Below, piece by piece: positions 35,787 to 51,488 of a stretch of DNA of 56,460 nucleotides. Position 1 is the stretch's first letter. Each line of letters opens with the position of its first letter. The position numbers were made by a program, and so were the translations under genes. The notes below the pieces were generated by a model. It ran no database searches and was not told the DNA's origin. It saw only the letters and a program-made list of their open reading frames with translations. The DNA is taken from NCBI GenBank assembly GCA_001179505.1, contig CDMY01000219.1:69922-126381 (forward strand), in the 5' to 3' direction. The stretch comes from Vitrella brassicaformis. Its lineage: Eukaryota > Sar > Vitrellaceae.

Positions 35787-36196
35787 TTATCCACCCCGCA
35801 TGGCGCCCTGCACGTCCCTCCAGGTACCGCCATTGACCACCTTGGTGTAGCCGAGCTTCTTGAGCGCGGCAATGCCGACGTTGGACCGCATCCCCGACGC
35901 GCAGAAGCAGACGATCGGCGTGCTCTTGTCGGCAGGCAGCTCGCTGGCCCGGCCCTCAATCTGACTGCTCACACACACACACACGCACACACACAGACAC
36001 TCGGAACGACCAGGCCAGTGAAGGTGTACGCCTCGCTTGTGGCTGCTCCGTTTCTTTCTTACGTGTGTGGGATATTGGTGGAGCCCTCTATGTGGCCGCC
36101 TGCATATTCGCCGGCTGACCTTACGTCGAGGAGGAACCGGTTGGGGTTGGTGAGGGTGGCCTTCAGATCTGAGCGGCTGGATGAGCCCATCGCCAT
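35787..36196 (-). CDS. Single-domain rhodanese (sulfurtransferase), 103 aa
   Basis: Exons 36196-36063 and 35964-35787 join in phase. The first exon begins just after an acceptor (gtgctgcag), so a 5'-UTR intron is likely. The protein is one rhodanese domain: FLLDVRSAGEYAGGHI, then the active-site loop C66-A-S-G-M-R with catalytic Cys66, then LGYTKVVNGG. These domains move sulfane sulfur to acceptors such as cyanide, thioredoxin or tRNA-modification proteins. No targeting signal is visible with this start; an upstream coding exon could add one. It has the typical size of stand-alone GlpE-like forms. Confidence 0.88.
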
Positions 36197-36286
36197 GGAG
36201 GGGCTGCAGCACGAGAAACACAGCTGCATCAATCAATGCGCCATAAGACGCTGCAGCATGTTTTCCGCTCGGTCACCTGGGAAGAG

Positions 36287-36295
36287 TGCGAGCTG
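36287..36295 (-). promoter_or_regulatory. CAGCTCGCA promoter-like motif
   Basis: One-base-shorter variant of the motif, sense to the rhodanese gene and 91 bp before its ATG. Confidence 0.4.
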
Positions 36296-37102
36296 AGCTG
36301 TCAGGACGGAGGGATTGAATGAATGCCTTGTCTGCTCCTTGCACTGAGATGAGTATTGCGTGCATCGGAGGTAAGGATGAGCGATAATTCTTTCACAAAC
36401 AATCAGAAATATCGACAAGTGATCACTTCTCGTGCCGTGCCCAGGCTAGTCACTTTTCTCGCAGGTCAAGTGGGTATGGCTCTCCTGGCTGCATGTCATC
36501 AGGGACACCCACACACTCACAGATGGATACATACGATACATCCACCCACCCCCCTCCACACACACTCCCGCTGTCTAGCTATCTACACACCCCCGACGGA
36601 CGACCGACCGAACACAGACACCCATACCACCGCTGCACACACACACACACTACACTACAGTGAATACGAACGATACGACACAGCCATCAAAAACACCGAC
36701 CAGAGAATAAGAGATACCTCAACCAACCTCAACTTCTCAACACAACAGGCCAGGACGGACACCTTAACCGAAAACCGCATGGATCCGACCCGCGGATGTA
36801 GGGTGGGTGGCTGAAAACTGTGTAAGTGTGTGTGTGTCTGTACGTGTGTATGTGTGTGTGGCGGTGCGGCCGAGAAAACTAACTGGCCAGGCCATCATCA
36901 AACAAATGCATGTCGGCCGCCCCACCGCGACAGACCACACAGTCTCGGACCGAGAGATTCTCTGGCCTGACTGACTGCCATTGCCTTAGCCTTAGCCTTC
37001 GCCTCAGCCTTAGCCTTAACCGATTCGAATTAGTGCCCCCGTCACCTACCTCCCTGGTTGCTTGATGGCTGCTACCGATGGATGCATCGTTCATCGTTGA
37101 CA
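36296..37102. other. Spacer, no supported gene
   Basis: Low-complexity CACA and ACGA stretches and a CCTTAGC tandem near 36985. It separates two minus-strand genes. Confidence 0.5.
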
Positions 37103-40457
<3,355 letters not shown>

Positions 40458-40573
40458 GAGCAGCTGGGCGGGCGGGAGGAACGATATGGAGAACGCTCAG
40501 CCACACAGCCACGTGGGACAGTGCGCGCGACTCCCTGCTTCAGGCACTTGTCGTTTCAACTCCGAGATCAGCA

Positions 40574-40584
40574 TTGCGAGCTTG
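40574..40584 (-). promoter_or_regulatory. CAAGCTCGCAA promoter-like motif
   Basis: Full 11-mer, sense to the SnRK1 gene and 117 bp before its ATG. Confidence 0.6.
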
Positions 40585-40937
40585 TGGAGCCAAGGCAGTG
40601 GATTGCCTTCTGTGCAAATTGCTTCTGTGTCCTCTCCTTCTCTGTGTGTGAACTCCCGCCGCCAGTCGCAGAGACCGCCAGCCTTCCGTAGCCCGCCACC
40701 CACCCACCGACAGCACATCAAGGCAGACAATCCAGTCTCGGCACGTAAATGGAGTCAGAGTCTTTCTCTCTCTCTCGTGCACTCGCCGCATTTAAACATC
40801 CACACGCACCCCATGCTCTCGCGGAAAAGCTGACAGCTACAACGGACGTGTGTGTATGCACACACAGTGCAGAATTGAAAGTACGTCGAGCCACTCAGTG
40901 ATCCGCTCGGCTACTGCACTGCACTGCACTGCCGCCC

Positions 40938-41237
40938 NNNNNNNNNNNNNNNNNNNNNNNNNNNNNNNNNNNNNNNNNNNNNNNNNNNNNNNNNNNNNNN
41001 NNNNNNNNNNNNNNNNNNNNNNNNNNNNNNNNNNNNNNNNNNNNNNNNNNNNNNNNNNNNNNNNNNNNNNNNNNNNNNNNNNNNNNNNNNNNNNNNNNNN
41101 NNNNNNNNNNNNNNNNNNNNNNNNNNNNNNNNNNNNNNNNNNNNNNNNNNNNNNNNNNNNNNNNNNNNNNNNNNNNNNNNNNNNNNNNNNNNNNNNNNNN
41201 NNNNNNNNNNNNNNNNNNNNNNNNNNNNNNNNNNNNN
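40938..41237. other. Assembly gap, 300 N
   Basis: Exactly 300 Ns, with a GCACT tandem on the left and (CT)n on the right. The size may be a placeholder. Frames crossing it are meaningless. Confidence 1.
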
Positions 41238-42395
41238 CTCTCTCTCTCTACCGTCCTGGCCGCCCACTCGCTAACACACACACACACACACACACTCGGA
41301 TTGGCACCGACAGGCAGACAAAGCAATAAGCGCCGATCGGCTGCATGCAGCCTGGCCTGCACCACTAGTGGCTCCCGCCTTGAGTGACGCCCAGAAGTCT
41401 AAGGTACAAACAGACGCCTCTCTTCCCCACGTACCGCCACATCATACAGCACCACACCACACAAAGCCCCCTGGCAGCGGTGACTCACGCGGAGGTGAGA
41501 ACACAGACGCATACACATGCGAACATACTGCGACACACACACAAACATGCACCGATATCAACGCTGACAATTGCAATCAACTCTCGGACGATTGCTCGGT
41601 CGGGACACGCAGACACATCCACATGAATAAAGGCCCGGTACAAACGCGCACGATGGCAGCAGTTGTTTCTCTCCGCACGAATTGGTACGATCGATCGTAT
41701 GCAGCCACACGTACACGTGTATGCTGGCACACCTCACCACTCGATCTGCCAACACACACCGGACTGACCCACAATACAGACACACCTATAGACACGCACA
41801 CTACAAGTGAGGAAGTGAGAAGACCGCATCAAGAAGACACAATGGATGCAGAGTGACGGCGGGATGCGCCGACACGCACGCAAACAGACAGACAGACAGA
41901 CAGATCCGTTTAGCGACGCCCCGCCGGCAGGGCCATAGCCCTCCCTCTGATCATCAGATTCACTTCTTGCGGAGGAATCCGTATACAGGGACCGGCGTAG
42001 GCGCAGGAGGCACACAGCATAAAAGAAGTGGCAAACTCTCTGAGAGAAACTCAGATTGGCGCCCATCGCAGCCGTCACGGGCACTCAGACACACCGATGC
42101 ACACACACATGGCCGAGTTAGCCATAGCAAGAGACGTACAAACAGAGACAGATAGAAAAGACGGCGAGAGGGCAGACGTACACACAGGCAGGCAACTGAA
42201 TAAACGAGACATCCAAACACTAGAAGGCCAAGCGACTTAAAACAGAGACAGACAGACATCAGACAGACAGACAGACAGACAGAGAGCGAGAGCAGGAAGA
42301 AACTGGCCATGCACTCACCCTCGCTTAAACCACCCCCGCGCACACACTGCCCCCCTTCCTGAGCAGACACTATCTGGCTCCGTTCCGTTGGTCAA
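41238..42395. other. No supported gene right of the gap
   Basis: ACAC- and CAGA-rich sequence with short frames of poor content. The 3' region of the apple-domain gene lies at its right end. Confidence 0.5.
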
Positions 42396-45300
42396 TCAGG
42401 CCTTGCTGCATCGGCCCGCCATGTAGCGCACGATCACGCCACACGTGTTGATCAACGTCAGCAGCAGGGCCGTCAGGGTGGCGGGAGGAACGATGTCGGC
42501 CAGCACGCCATCGCTGTCGCTCAGAAACACCGCCAGAAGCTGATTGGTCAATGCGTGGACATGTGGGATGCGACCAACACACGAAAGAACACCGTGACAC
42601 AGACAGAGACGGACGTGACTGCTCGGTCGGTCGGTGATGTCCTGCCTGCTGCCATGGCCATCAAATGACTAACCTGCAGTGTCAGCATCGGCACGTATCC
42701 CACGAGAGCCATAAGCTCGAGGGAGCGGAAGGCCTCGCTCTTGACCGGGATGGAGAAGTACGGCAAGGATCGAAAGTTGCTCCAGCCCAGGTGCAGGACG
42801 CCGATCGAGAAAAAGGACCCGAACAGCACAAACACGAGCCCGGCGCCGTCCCCGCCGAATGCATCGTCGTCCTTCTCGTCAGCAAGGGCCACGGCCAGGA
42901 CGGCGTGATCGGTGCTGGCGTCCTCCTCCTTGACGGTCTTGCACGTGGACTCGCGGGACTTGGTGGTGGCGCTCTCGAGGGGAGCGGCGAAGGCCGGCGG
43001 GCACGACTTGAACACCTTTGGCACGTCGCTGCTGCAGATGGGCGTGGTGTCCTTTGTCGACTTGATGCCCTCGGGAGTGGGAGCCGTGTCGATCTCCTCC
43101 AGCGCTGCTTCCTGCTGGCCGACCTCCTCCTCACCATCATCCTGCTCCTCATGCTGCCGCTGCTGCTGCTGGAGCTCCGCTTGGTGAGTGTATTCGCCGC
43201 TCTGGATGAACACGGGCGGCTCCTCCGGCAGGTCCGCCATCATGTGGCCGCGGGTGCAGAAGACAGCTTCAGTGGACAGGTGGCTCAAGGCGAAGGTGGG
43301 ACAAAAGGACATGACGTCCTCCTCCGTGCTGGCAGCGGGGCCCTTGATGTCACTCTCTGTGGCGTCTGGGGCCGGAGGCGGCTCCATCATGTGGCCCAGA
43401 AACGTCGCGGCCTTCTGCTTGAGTGGCTGTTGCTCGGCCTGTATGTCGACGAGAATTGTTTTCTTCCTTTTGGTCCTTTTGTGGCTGCCGTCGGTGTCAC
43501 GCTTGGCCCGTGAGAAGGTGAGGGCATATGACGGGTGGCTCGTCACCTGCATGCGTATACACACACACCGGGATGTGCGTCTGCTTCGGCCAATGAATGT
43601 GTTCCCTTGCGCTGCGCTTGCCCATGTGAGATTGTAGAGAACCACGGTGATTTCGTTGAAGAGAATCATGCACAAGAAGTGAATGCAGCCGGCCCAGAAG
43701 AGCCAACCGGTGTAGTCGACACGGAACAGGTATATAACAAACACGACTGCAACACACACACACAGTCGAGAAGGACGAATGCGTGCATTCTCTGCAACCA
43801 TCTGTGACGCGCGCACGCAGCTGCATCGCCTTGCTCACCATGCGCCACTGTGCCGAGGCCCGCTACGGTAGCCGCAACGACGCGCCACACAACGGTGCTG
43901 GGGTGGTGCTTCTTGCTCTGTCGAGCGGTCACGTACGCCGCAAATGTCAACAGACCCGCGGCGAGGAGGAACACGATGACGTATAGGTCGACCTGGAACC
44001 AAACGGGCACACACTTCACTTGCCGGACTGCCGGCGCGTGTGTGCGTAGGGGGTGCGTACGTCTGTGGGGCAGCTCTGGCCATAGGGCACGGATATGCCG
44101 GGCATTCTCAGCACCAGGAGGGAGAGAGACGAGAACCGGGCCCGATAGTGATCCAAGGAGCACGCATAGCCCTGGTCTGCTCACACACACATACACACGC
44201 ACACACGCATGAACCTGCCAGATGGCATCCGATTGATGAGTGTCTGTGTGCATCCGTGCTTATTTGTGTGTGTGTGCTCAGCCCACCGATGATTGTGCCA
44301 GGACACAGACGAGGGCCGGACACGACGATTGGCTCCACCTGTACGAAGTTCCATACACAGGACTGCTCGATCAGTGCGCAGCTGAGCGAGACCAATCAAT
44401 GCTTGCCTGATCGAGCCGCCACGATCTGCACACACACACAGACGCACACACACAGACACACACACACATGCATCTGATCTTTCGTCCACAGTTGGGTGAG
44501 TCGGGTTGCGGTGCTTACGTCACGTTCTTCCAGAGCATGCACTTGAACTGGGAGGACGAGAACGCCTCACAGTCGGGCTCCTCCCTGCACTGCACGCAGA
44601 CACCAAGCAGCGAAAGCACCGCCATACATTTCCACAAGCACACGCACACTTTCACTCTCACACACATCTGTTATTTGCTCTGTTTACCAGCTCCTGACAT
44701 CTGCGCAGAAACAACAACAACAACAACAACGCACAGACCGTCAGTCGAGCTAAGGTGCGCTCCCTCTACAGACTCACCCCTCGGCCGGGTAGACGAGTCT
44801 GAAGACAAAACGCACAGACCGTCACTCGCTGCGCTTCTTTCTGCAGACTTGTGCGTCTCCTGCTCACAGGTCGATATTGGAGATCATCGTGGAGGTGTCG
44901 GGGTCCGGCTGCACGCCCTGGTGACGATATCCAGCAACACGACACGGACACGGACAAACAACACACTGCACGGAACTGGTTATGATCCTCCCTGTGCACC
45001 TGGTGGTAGCATCCGCAGTTCGCCAGGCCCACTCGCGACAGGTCGTATGCACGTACAGCGTAGTTAAGCGACTTGGTGAGGAACGACGGCGCCCCCAGAT
45101 CTCCCCGGTGAAATGATCTCTCCTCTTTGGTGCCTTTCTTGCCCGCCGCGAGTGCGTTCGGTTCCGTTGGTAGCCCATAGTAGAGTGCTGGGTCTGCGGG
45201 CAGCTGGTGCATGCCGTCGTGCGTCAGCGGGGGGACGGGAGGGGGCGGCCAAGTTGAGCCTGGGGCCGGGCCGCAGTCGTGGCCCTGCGGGCCACACACA

Positions 45301-46534
45301 CACACACACCAACACACCAACACACATGGGCAGACGTGTGTAGCGACGCTTTATCTGAGTATCCCTCCCTGGTCGCACGTTCGTACCTCCACCCATCCCT
45401 GGCCGAAAGTAGACACCCAGATAGACAGAGAGCATCATTACACACGTGTGGATGTCTGGGTATTGCTTACCATGATAGCCCCCGCCTGGCAGACCTTCCG
45501 GTCCTTTTGGCCGCAGAGCTGGCACACGTTTCGGATGACGCGCTCGTCACGGGGGAATCGGTCGAAAAAGGTGAAGGCCAGACAGCCCGGCACCCCCTTG
45601 CACAGGTCGTGGCATTCGTCCAGAGTGATATTCTCGACGCCCTCCCGGTAGTGATGGCGAGTGTTGGAGAAGAGGCAGGCCACTGAGAAGAAGCGATTCG
45701 GCAGTAGTTGACACGAAAAGGCCTCATGCATGTTTTACCGTTATACTCGAAGCAAGGAGACCGAAACGCACCTGCAATCCAGTCCAACGGACACCGGAAA
45801 CAAGCGCGAGTTCGTTTCGCACGACAGAGGGCCGATTCTCTTTGCTCGTTTCCTGGTGCCGGCCGACCTCTGTCGCAGTCCATGCTGTATTTCCCGCCGG
45901 ACACATACCAGTTGGCAATCCCGTTCTCACTGGTCTCCTCGGGCATGTGCCGGCGCCCGGCATCGGAGCTCTTGAGGAAGCAGCCCTTGATTCTCGAGAA
46001 TGTCCACCCCTTGCAGGCGTCATATGCCTGACACCCTCTTTGGCAGTCGCTGACACACATAGAGACAGCACAGCACAGCAGGTGCAGCAGTGCACACGTG
46101 TATGTGTGTGTGTGTGCGTGACAGTTACTAGGGACGCGCCACCATGTGCCCCAAGGCGTTGACATCCAACCCGACGGACGGCGCCTCATCGACGTCGTTG
46201 ATGCCAGTCGTGCTGACGATCACAGGCTCGCTGAGGTTGTAGCCCTCGTAGTCGAAGTCCCACTCGTAGCATGACGCGTTTGGGGGCGGAGCCACTGTCG
46301 CTTCCGGCGTCCCGAAGCATATGCCACTCCTTCGGCCATCGGGTGCGCATTCGACATCTGAACAACGCAACCACCACTGCATATGATGCGGCTGCGTGTG
46401 GCTGCCGTGCACCACCCAACATGCCTACCTTCAGGCGTCTGCACATTCTGCCCCTGGACCAAGCCAAGGAAGCAGGCGCTGCCCATGAGCGCCAGCAGCA
46501 CATGGGGGCGATGAATGCGATGCGGCGCTGTCAT
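42396..46534 (-). CDS. Apple/PAN-domain multi-pass membrane protein, 914 aa
   Basis: Thirteen exons join in phase: 46534-46429, 46357-46129, 46049-45868, 45771-45739, 45682-45471, 45284-45000, 44917-44868, 44584-44519, 44381-44287, 44176-44061, 43992-43839, 43746-42674, 42539-42396. A signal peptide (VLLALMGSACFLGLVQG) is followed by an ectodomain of about 430 residues. This has two cysteine-rich apple/PAN-like modules: DCQRGCQAYDACKGWTFSRI and ITLDECHDLCKGVPGC. About six hydrophobic helices follow, interrupted by a 230-residue Glu/Gln-rich loop. The last helix runs to the C-terminus CSKA. PAN modules bind carbohydrate or protein ligands. A receptor or adhesion role is inferred; the membrane part matches no transporter or receptor class I can name. 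Confidence 0.8.
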
Positions 46535-46971
46535 CCCGACCGAGGGCTCAATGAGTAAGACAGGCAGATCTCCCTCCACCCAGCCAGACAGGTGTATCCT
46601 GACGACAGAGATGAGAGAGAAAAGTGCAGCTCTCTCTGATTGAACACCTCTGCTATAATCACCTTACACTATGTAGTCCTGTCTGCTGATCTGGTGCTCC
46701 GCCTTTTGGTTGGTTGGTTGGTTATTGTGTTTCACGAGACTCGTGTCTGTAACCCCCGGAGGGACCCTGTCATATCGCGCACTAAACTAGCAGCATGTAC
46801 ATGCATATGCATGCACACGGCCTGTCTACCCGCAGCACCTCAAAAAGCGGCCGGCTGTCCGTCGACCAGCGGTACGGCATGCCACTGACGGCATAAAAAC
46901 CACGTACCCAACAGCGGTTTGAGTGCCTCTCCGTCGTCGCTCGACTTGCACCGATTCCCATTCACTCGCAC
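46535..46971. other. Intergenic, promoter of apple-domain gene
   Basis: Contains (GGTT)n near 46710 and CATATGCATG palindromes near 46803. There is no AGCTCGC motif and no gene. Confidence 0.5.
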
Positions 46972-48566
46972 TCATGCCCCTCTGGTGCCGTAGCTGTTGT
47001 TGATGCGCTGCAGCTGGAACTCGCCTGCGGTGATGGCGGGGTAGGCCTTGCCGGGACCCTGTTCACAAACATCACACACCGGGTCCGACCCACTCGCCTG
47101 GCCCTTTATGCTGACCTGGATCACTGCAGAGTAGTTGGCTTGCTGCACACAACACACAGAATTTTACGGAGGGGGCATGGATGGATGGATGGATGGATGG
47201 GCGAGTGTCCATACGTGTGTGGCGGGTGTCTGTCTGTCTGTCTGTCTGTACCGTGAAGAAAGCGATCGAGTACCGTGGCCCCATGTACTCGCCCTCCCTC
47301 GGCAGCCGCACGCGATGCCAAGTGGACTTGAGGCGATCGTCTGACCAGCGCTTCAGCATGTCACCGATGTTGACCTGTTGAAGACATGCACACACACACA
47401 CATAGACGTACACACCGGCAGATATTGACTGATCATGTGGCAGCATCCTCCTCTGGCCTGCTGACCGTGATATCTCCCAGCCTGGGCTCGACAGGCGACC
47501 ACTCCACCTTGCCCTCGAGGGCTGCCTTTCCTCCACACACCTCCAGGCCACCCTGACCCTCACGCTGATACAGCAAAGTCAGACTGTCCCCTGCATCCAC
47601 ACATCCATCCATCCATCCATCATCTAACACACACTGACGCACTGCATCTGCCTCCTGTCTGCTGCCCTGCTCACAGTCGGTGTGTGCGCCGGCCCGCCAG
47701 TAGCCTGGAGCGAACGTCCTTCCAGTGCAGTCGTGGTAGTGCAGCAACCGCAGGGCGATCTGCGAGTCCTCGGCGTCAAGGTCGTGCAGCAGGTTGAAGA
47801 AGTCCGGCTCGAACCCCAGTGACTCAGCAAAGCACTCGAACAGCTGCTTGGCCACTTTGTAGGACGTCTGCAGGCAAGCAGGGCATATCAACACCAGGAT
47901 GGGACGTGTGTGTGTTTTGCGGCAGTATACCCACCCGCATGAACTTGATGACGAACTCTTTGAAGCCAGGCAGGTCGTCCTCCGATGGCCAGAAGTCACG
48001 CGTCATGGCACGACCAGACATCTGGCAGTGCAGGTAGAGAGGAGAGAGCACCACACATCAGACGTAGCGTAGCATGTTCACACGAATGTCCGGCTTCTTC
48101 CCCTCCCTCCCTCCCTGCCCACCGTGAAGCTCTCCTTTTGGTCAGGAGTGCCTGTGGACGGCCGGATCTGGGCGAGATACTCGAATCCCGCATTGAACTC
48201 CTTCTTGTAGGCGAGCGCCTGCTTCTTCTCCATCGGCAAGGAAAAAAACTGCTCGCTGCAGCACCACACGACACAAACAACATAATCATGCACGCACACA
48301 CGCCACCGTCCGCGTCTTCATCTGTGTGGTGGGTCGGCTGACCTGTAGTCGAACATCTTGGCAATCATGTCCTTCGGCACGAGGTGGTTGACCAGCTGGA
48401 AGAACCCGATGTCTGATGCCGCCTCCCACACTCGCTGCCGTATCTCCTTCCTGCAGCTGTCAAAGGAGGACATGTCAATCTTCTCTATCTTCTTGACGGC
48501 GATGACGCCATCGCCGCCAATGCCGCCCTCATATGCGTTCTCGTCCTGATCATGCGCAACCACCAT
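46972..48566 (-). CDS. 2-oxoglutarate/Fe(II)-dependent oxygenase (isopenicillin N synthase-like), 332 aa
   Basis: Eight exons join in phase: 48566-48343, 48255-48123, 48021-47935, 47867-47675, 47590-47466, 47374-47252, 47142-47116, 47058-46972. The N-terminal DIOX_N part reads DIGFFQLVNHLVPKDM. The catalytic jelly roll supplies H210-T-D212 and H274 as iron ligands and R288-Y-S290 (RxS) for 2-oxoglutarate; all are present. The length is usual for the family, which hydroxylates or desaturates small molecules such as hormones, flavonoids and peptides; the substrate is not predictable. HTDWDSLTLL is formed across a splice, confirming that junction. No targeting signal. Confidence 0.93.
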
Positions 48567-48678
48567 CCTCGTTGCGCGGATCTATGTAGGCAAACAAGCT
48601 GCTGAGGGAGCTTGGCAGCGAAGCGTTGCAGGCGTTCCTTCGTTCGCTATCAACAGGGGAGGAAGCATTCGGCTCTCA

Positions 48679-48687
48679 TGCGAGCTC
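48679..48687 (-). promoter_or_regulatory. GAGCTCGCA promoter-like motif
   Basis: Variant of the motif, sense to the 2OG oxygenase gene and 113 bp before its ATG. Confidence 0.4.
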
Positions 48688-48773
48688 AGAAGAATCCTCG
48701 CCAGATGGCCAAGAAGGGATGTAGCAGAAACGACACGCCGTCGCACTGCTCGCCATCCAGTGATCGATTTGAT

Positions 48774-48809
48774 CGTGAGGCCGCTTTCGCGGCCTCACGG
48801 CGAAAGCGG
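48774..48809. repeat. Two overlapping perfect inverted repeats
   Basis: CGTGAGGCCGC (48774-48784) pairs with 48789-48799 around a TTTC loop, 11 bp perfect. CCGCTTTCGC (48781-48790), which overlaps the first hairpin, also pairs with GCGAAAGCGG (48800-48809), 10 bp perfect. The two hairpins exclude each other. The site is 208 bp upstream of the 2OG oxygenase ATG. Confidence 0.9.
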
Positions 48810-49001
48810 TGGATGCATCCGGCCCTTCATCGGCACGCGCCATTGCAATGCTCGCGATTCATTGTCAGTTGCACCCAGCACATAAGGTCCATACGTGCAC
48901 TGCAGCTGAGTCTTTTCTGTACATGTCTCTTGTCGCAATGCCAGCGTCACACGCCATTGCCAATTCGTTGCATTTGATGTCAGCCGGATTATCTCCGTGA
49001 A

Positions 49002-50534
49002 TTATTGGCCCTGGAAGTAAGGAGGCAGCCCTTCAGGCGGCGGCGGGTTCTCCCGCGTGAAGTAGGCTGGCTGACTCCCCTTCGGCTTGTGTGGCTCCGC
49101 CTGCGGCTTCTTCGCCGGTGGTCCGCCTGGCCCCTCGTGAACCACATGCTGTGGAACACCTGGTTGCTGCTGCACCACACGCTGGAACGGCAGTGGTTCG
49201 TTTTTCTTGACCTGCGTGTAGACGACATCTGGCGGCAGAAGGTCCAACTCCGACTTGATTTTGTCGCTGGCCTCGCAGCGGAACTCCCAGGGCTTGAAAG
49301 CGTCGTCGGGGCGGCTCTCAGGCACCAGGTCCTTGCGCATCATGTAGCTGTACAGTGTGAAGTCCTTCTTGAGGCACCTACACGCGAAAGAGAAACAAAC
49401 AACGTTGATTGACGATGCAATCGCTTTTCCACAACATCTATTACCGCCTGCCATCACAGATACTGGGCCACCCGCACCCCAGGCTCCTCAGGTGAGACAC
49501 TACCTTGCCCCTCACGTCGTCCATCCAGTAAGTGTCCCCCCGCTTGCCACAGGGGTCATCACACACCAGAGGGTCATTGCAGGGCGGGTCTCCTTCAGCC
49601 CCGCACAGGCTGAGATACTTGCCACCACGCTTCTCCTTCTTGTCCTTTGCGGGTTCTTCTTTCTTCTTCGCCGGCACCCCCATGTCGATTGTGTATGCGA
49701 CGCCGCCTTTTGTCTTCTTGAGTAGAGGAGGCGGCTTCTGTCGTGTCTCGTCATCATAGAGGGCATCTTCAATGTTGACCAGCTTCGTGGCGGGGTACCT
49801 CGGGATAGCGAGGAGGCATCGCGGCGACAGGTCGCCGCTGTAGAAGCTTACTCGGGGATCCGCCTCATCGCTTGGGTCCTGCAGGCCAACAATATCTCCG
49901 AATCGACCGACATGGGTGATCTCGTGACTCACCTCCACGTTGTCCTGGAAGCGGTACGCGAGGGGTTTCAGGAAGCTGAGCAGAGTCAAGCCCCTCTTCA
50001 GACATCGAGGGCGACAGAAAGGCTCGCTGGCCGTCCGGCCGTCCAGTGTCATCCGAAGCCCCTCCTCCTTTAAGTCACAGCCCACGATGTTGAGCTTGGG
50101 CAGCAGGCCGTCAGGGTCATTGCTGGGTGCGCATGGACTCCCACATGTACATTGAGGAGGACTGCATGTGTGCACATTGCAGTCCGTCCAGACGTGACAG
50201 GGCCAGAACGGGCCAGCCTTTCCACGAGAATCTGCGAAAACCACCGAAGAAGGGGTCCGCGTGCGTCATATCGACGTTTTGGTGCTCTTTACCGGCGAAG
50301 GCATGGGAGGAGAGAGAAGTAGTGGCATTTTGGAGCGAGCATGACCCATCTTCTGTACCTGCACCATTGCAAATGCATCTTTTTCTGTTGTGGCGGGTCC
50401 GAGTCGTCCTTCGTTTGCTGACCTTCTTTCGAGGAGCACTGACCACCTTTAAAATGTAGAGAGGAGCTGACATTCAGTGCAAAAAATGAGGGCAGTGCGC
50501 ACAGGCACAGAGCGATGAACAGCGGACGTCCCAT
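49002..50534 (-). CDS. Secreted cysteine-containing protein, unknown function
   Basis: Exon 1 starts at 50534 with a clear signal peptide (MGRPLFIALCLCALPSFFA). It splices near 50458 (or a second donor near 50425) to exon 2 (50231-49445), then exon 3 (49377-49002). Both donor choices keep phase. Exon 2 has a Cys-rich start (CNVHTCSPPQCTCGSPC), a middle globular part with an HEITH-like segment (VSHEITHVGRFGD), a Lys-rich linker, and CDDPCGKRGDTYWMDD. The C-terminus is Pro/Gln-rich. VSHEITH resembles a zinc site but lacks a full metallopeptidase motif. I do not recognise the family. The mature protein is extracellular or in an endomembrane compartment by its signal peptide. Confidence 0.75.
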
Positions 50535-50557
50535 CGTTGCCGGCTCCTCTCCCTTCT

Positions 50558-50568
50558 TTGCGAGCTTG
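50558..50568 (-). promoter_or_regulatory. CAAGCTCGCAA promoter-like motif
   Basis: Full 11-mer, sense to the secreted protein gene and only 24 bp before its ATG, which implies a very short 5' leader if the motif lies at or before the transcription start. Confidence 0.6.
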
Positions 50569-50692
50569 GCATTGATCGACGTGCTATCCTGTAGGTGCTG
50601 TTGAAGCGTCGAATCTGAGTTTGGCCGGACGTTAGGTGACGCCCTTGTCACAGTTGCACTTAGGATCTGCGGTTCCATCCATCCATCCATCC

Positions 50693-51488
50693 ATGGATGT
50701 GTTATGGCTCTGGCGGCTCATGTCCTGGCTATGGCGACTGGTTCCAGAAGTTCTTATGGAGCGCCTGCTGGCGTTTGACCTCACCCAGCTGTCGTTCACC
50801 CAGCACGATCTCGACGATGCCTTCTTTGGGTTCATCGACTGGCTGGCCCGGTCCTCGGAGCTGCCGTGGTTGTGCTATCTGGCCTCCTTATCCGTCATGG
50901 TTTATTTCTGGTTGACTCCTTCTGCGGTGGCCGGCCTCGGCGGCGTCATGTTTGGTCATCGATACCACAAAAGAACGCGTGAATGGGTGCTCGGGTTGGG
51001 TTTCCTGCTGATTGCGGGAATGCTCATCGGTCTGCGTTTCGGTCTCGGCGTCGCTTATGGGTTGATCTTCCTCATCTCTCTCATCATGCTCGCCGCCCTG
51101 TCATCCCAGCGCCCTCGCCCACCCCGTTGTGGCTATCGCACTGGGACACGGCGGGTGTTCCTCTTGCTGCTGGTGTACCTCTTCATCGGATGCTCCGACG
51201 GTCTGCCCATCAATGGGAGGATGCGATGCACACACAATGACACCCCTTTCCTGTCTGTGGTGTGTGGTGTGTGCAGGCATGTTGTCTATCGGAGGGCCGG
51301 CCATGTGCGGCAACGCCACACTCGGCGCCCGTGTCGTACCACCTGTGGTGCACCGTGAGCACACAACGGCCGACGGGCGCCAACACCACCAGCTTCAGCC
51401 GCTGTCTCATCCCCTCCCACGTCCTATTCCCGTAGATAGACAACGGAGCGCCTTCGCCCAATTGCCTTCCCCTTGTGTAGGGTTTTGA
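50693..51488 (+). CDS. Small multi-pass membrane protein, 3' end uncertain
   Basis: Start at the ATG at 50693 in a CATC repeat. Residues 1-170 are well supported: an amphipathic start (MDVLWLWRLMSWLWRLV), then at least three hydrophobic segments (LCYLASLSVMVYFWL, VLGLGFLLIAGMLIGL, VAYGLIFLISLIMLAAL). I join 50693-51200 to 51277-51488 in phase to give 239 residues. Another frame of the second exon (ACCLSEGRPCAATPHS...) is cysteine-rich and resembles part of the next gene, so the exon may belong to a different transcript. Family unknown. Confidence 0.5.

Noticed and set aside
36985-37025. CCTTAGC tandem as telomere-like repeat
   Set aside because: Only a few imperfect units (CCTTAGC, CCTTCGC, CCTCAGC), close to a gene end. 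It is not a telomeric array.
40850-41365. Frames across the N run
   Set aside because: They consist mostly of unknown residues and have no coding support.
49005-49412. 135-aa plus-strand protein opposite the secreted gene
   Set aside because: It is the antisense shadow of exon 3 of the minus-strand gene, which joins exon 2 in phase.
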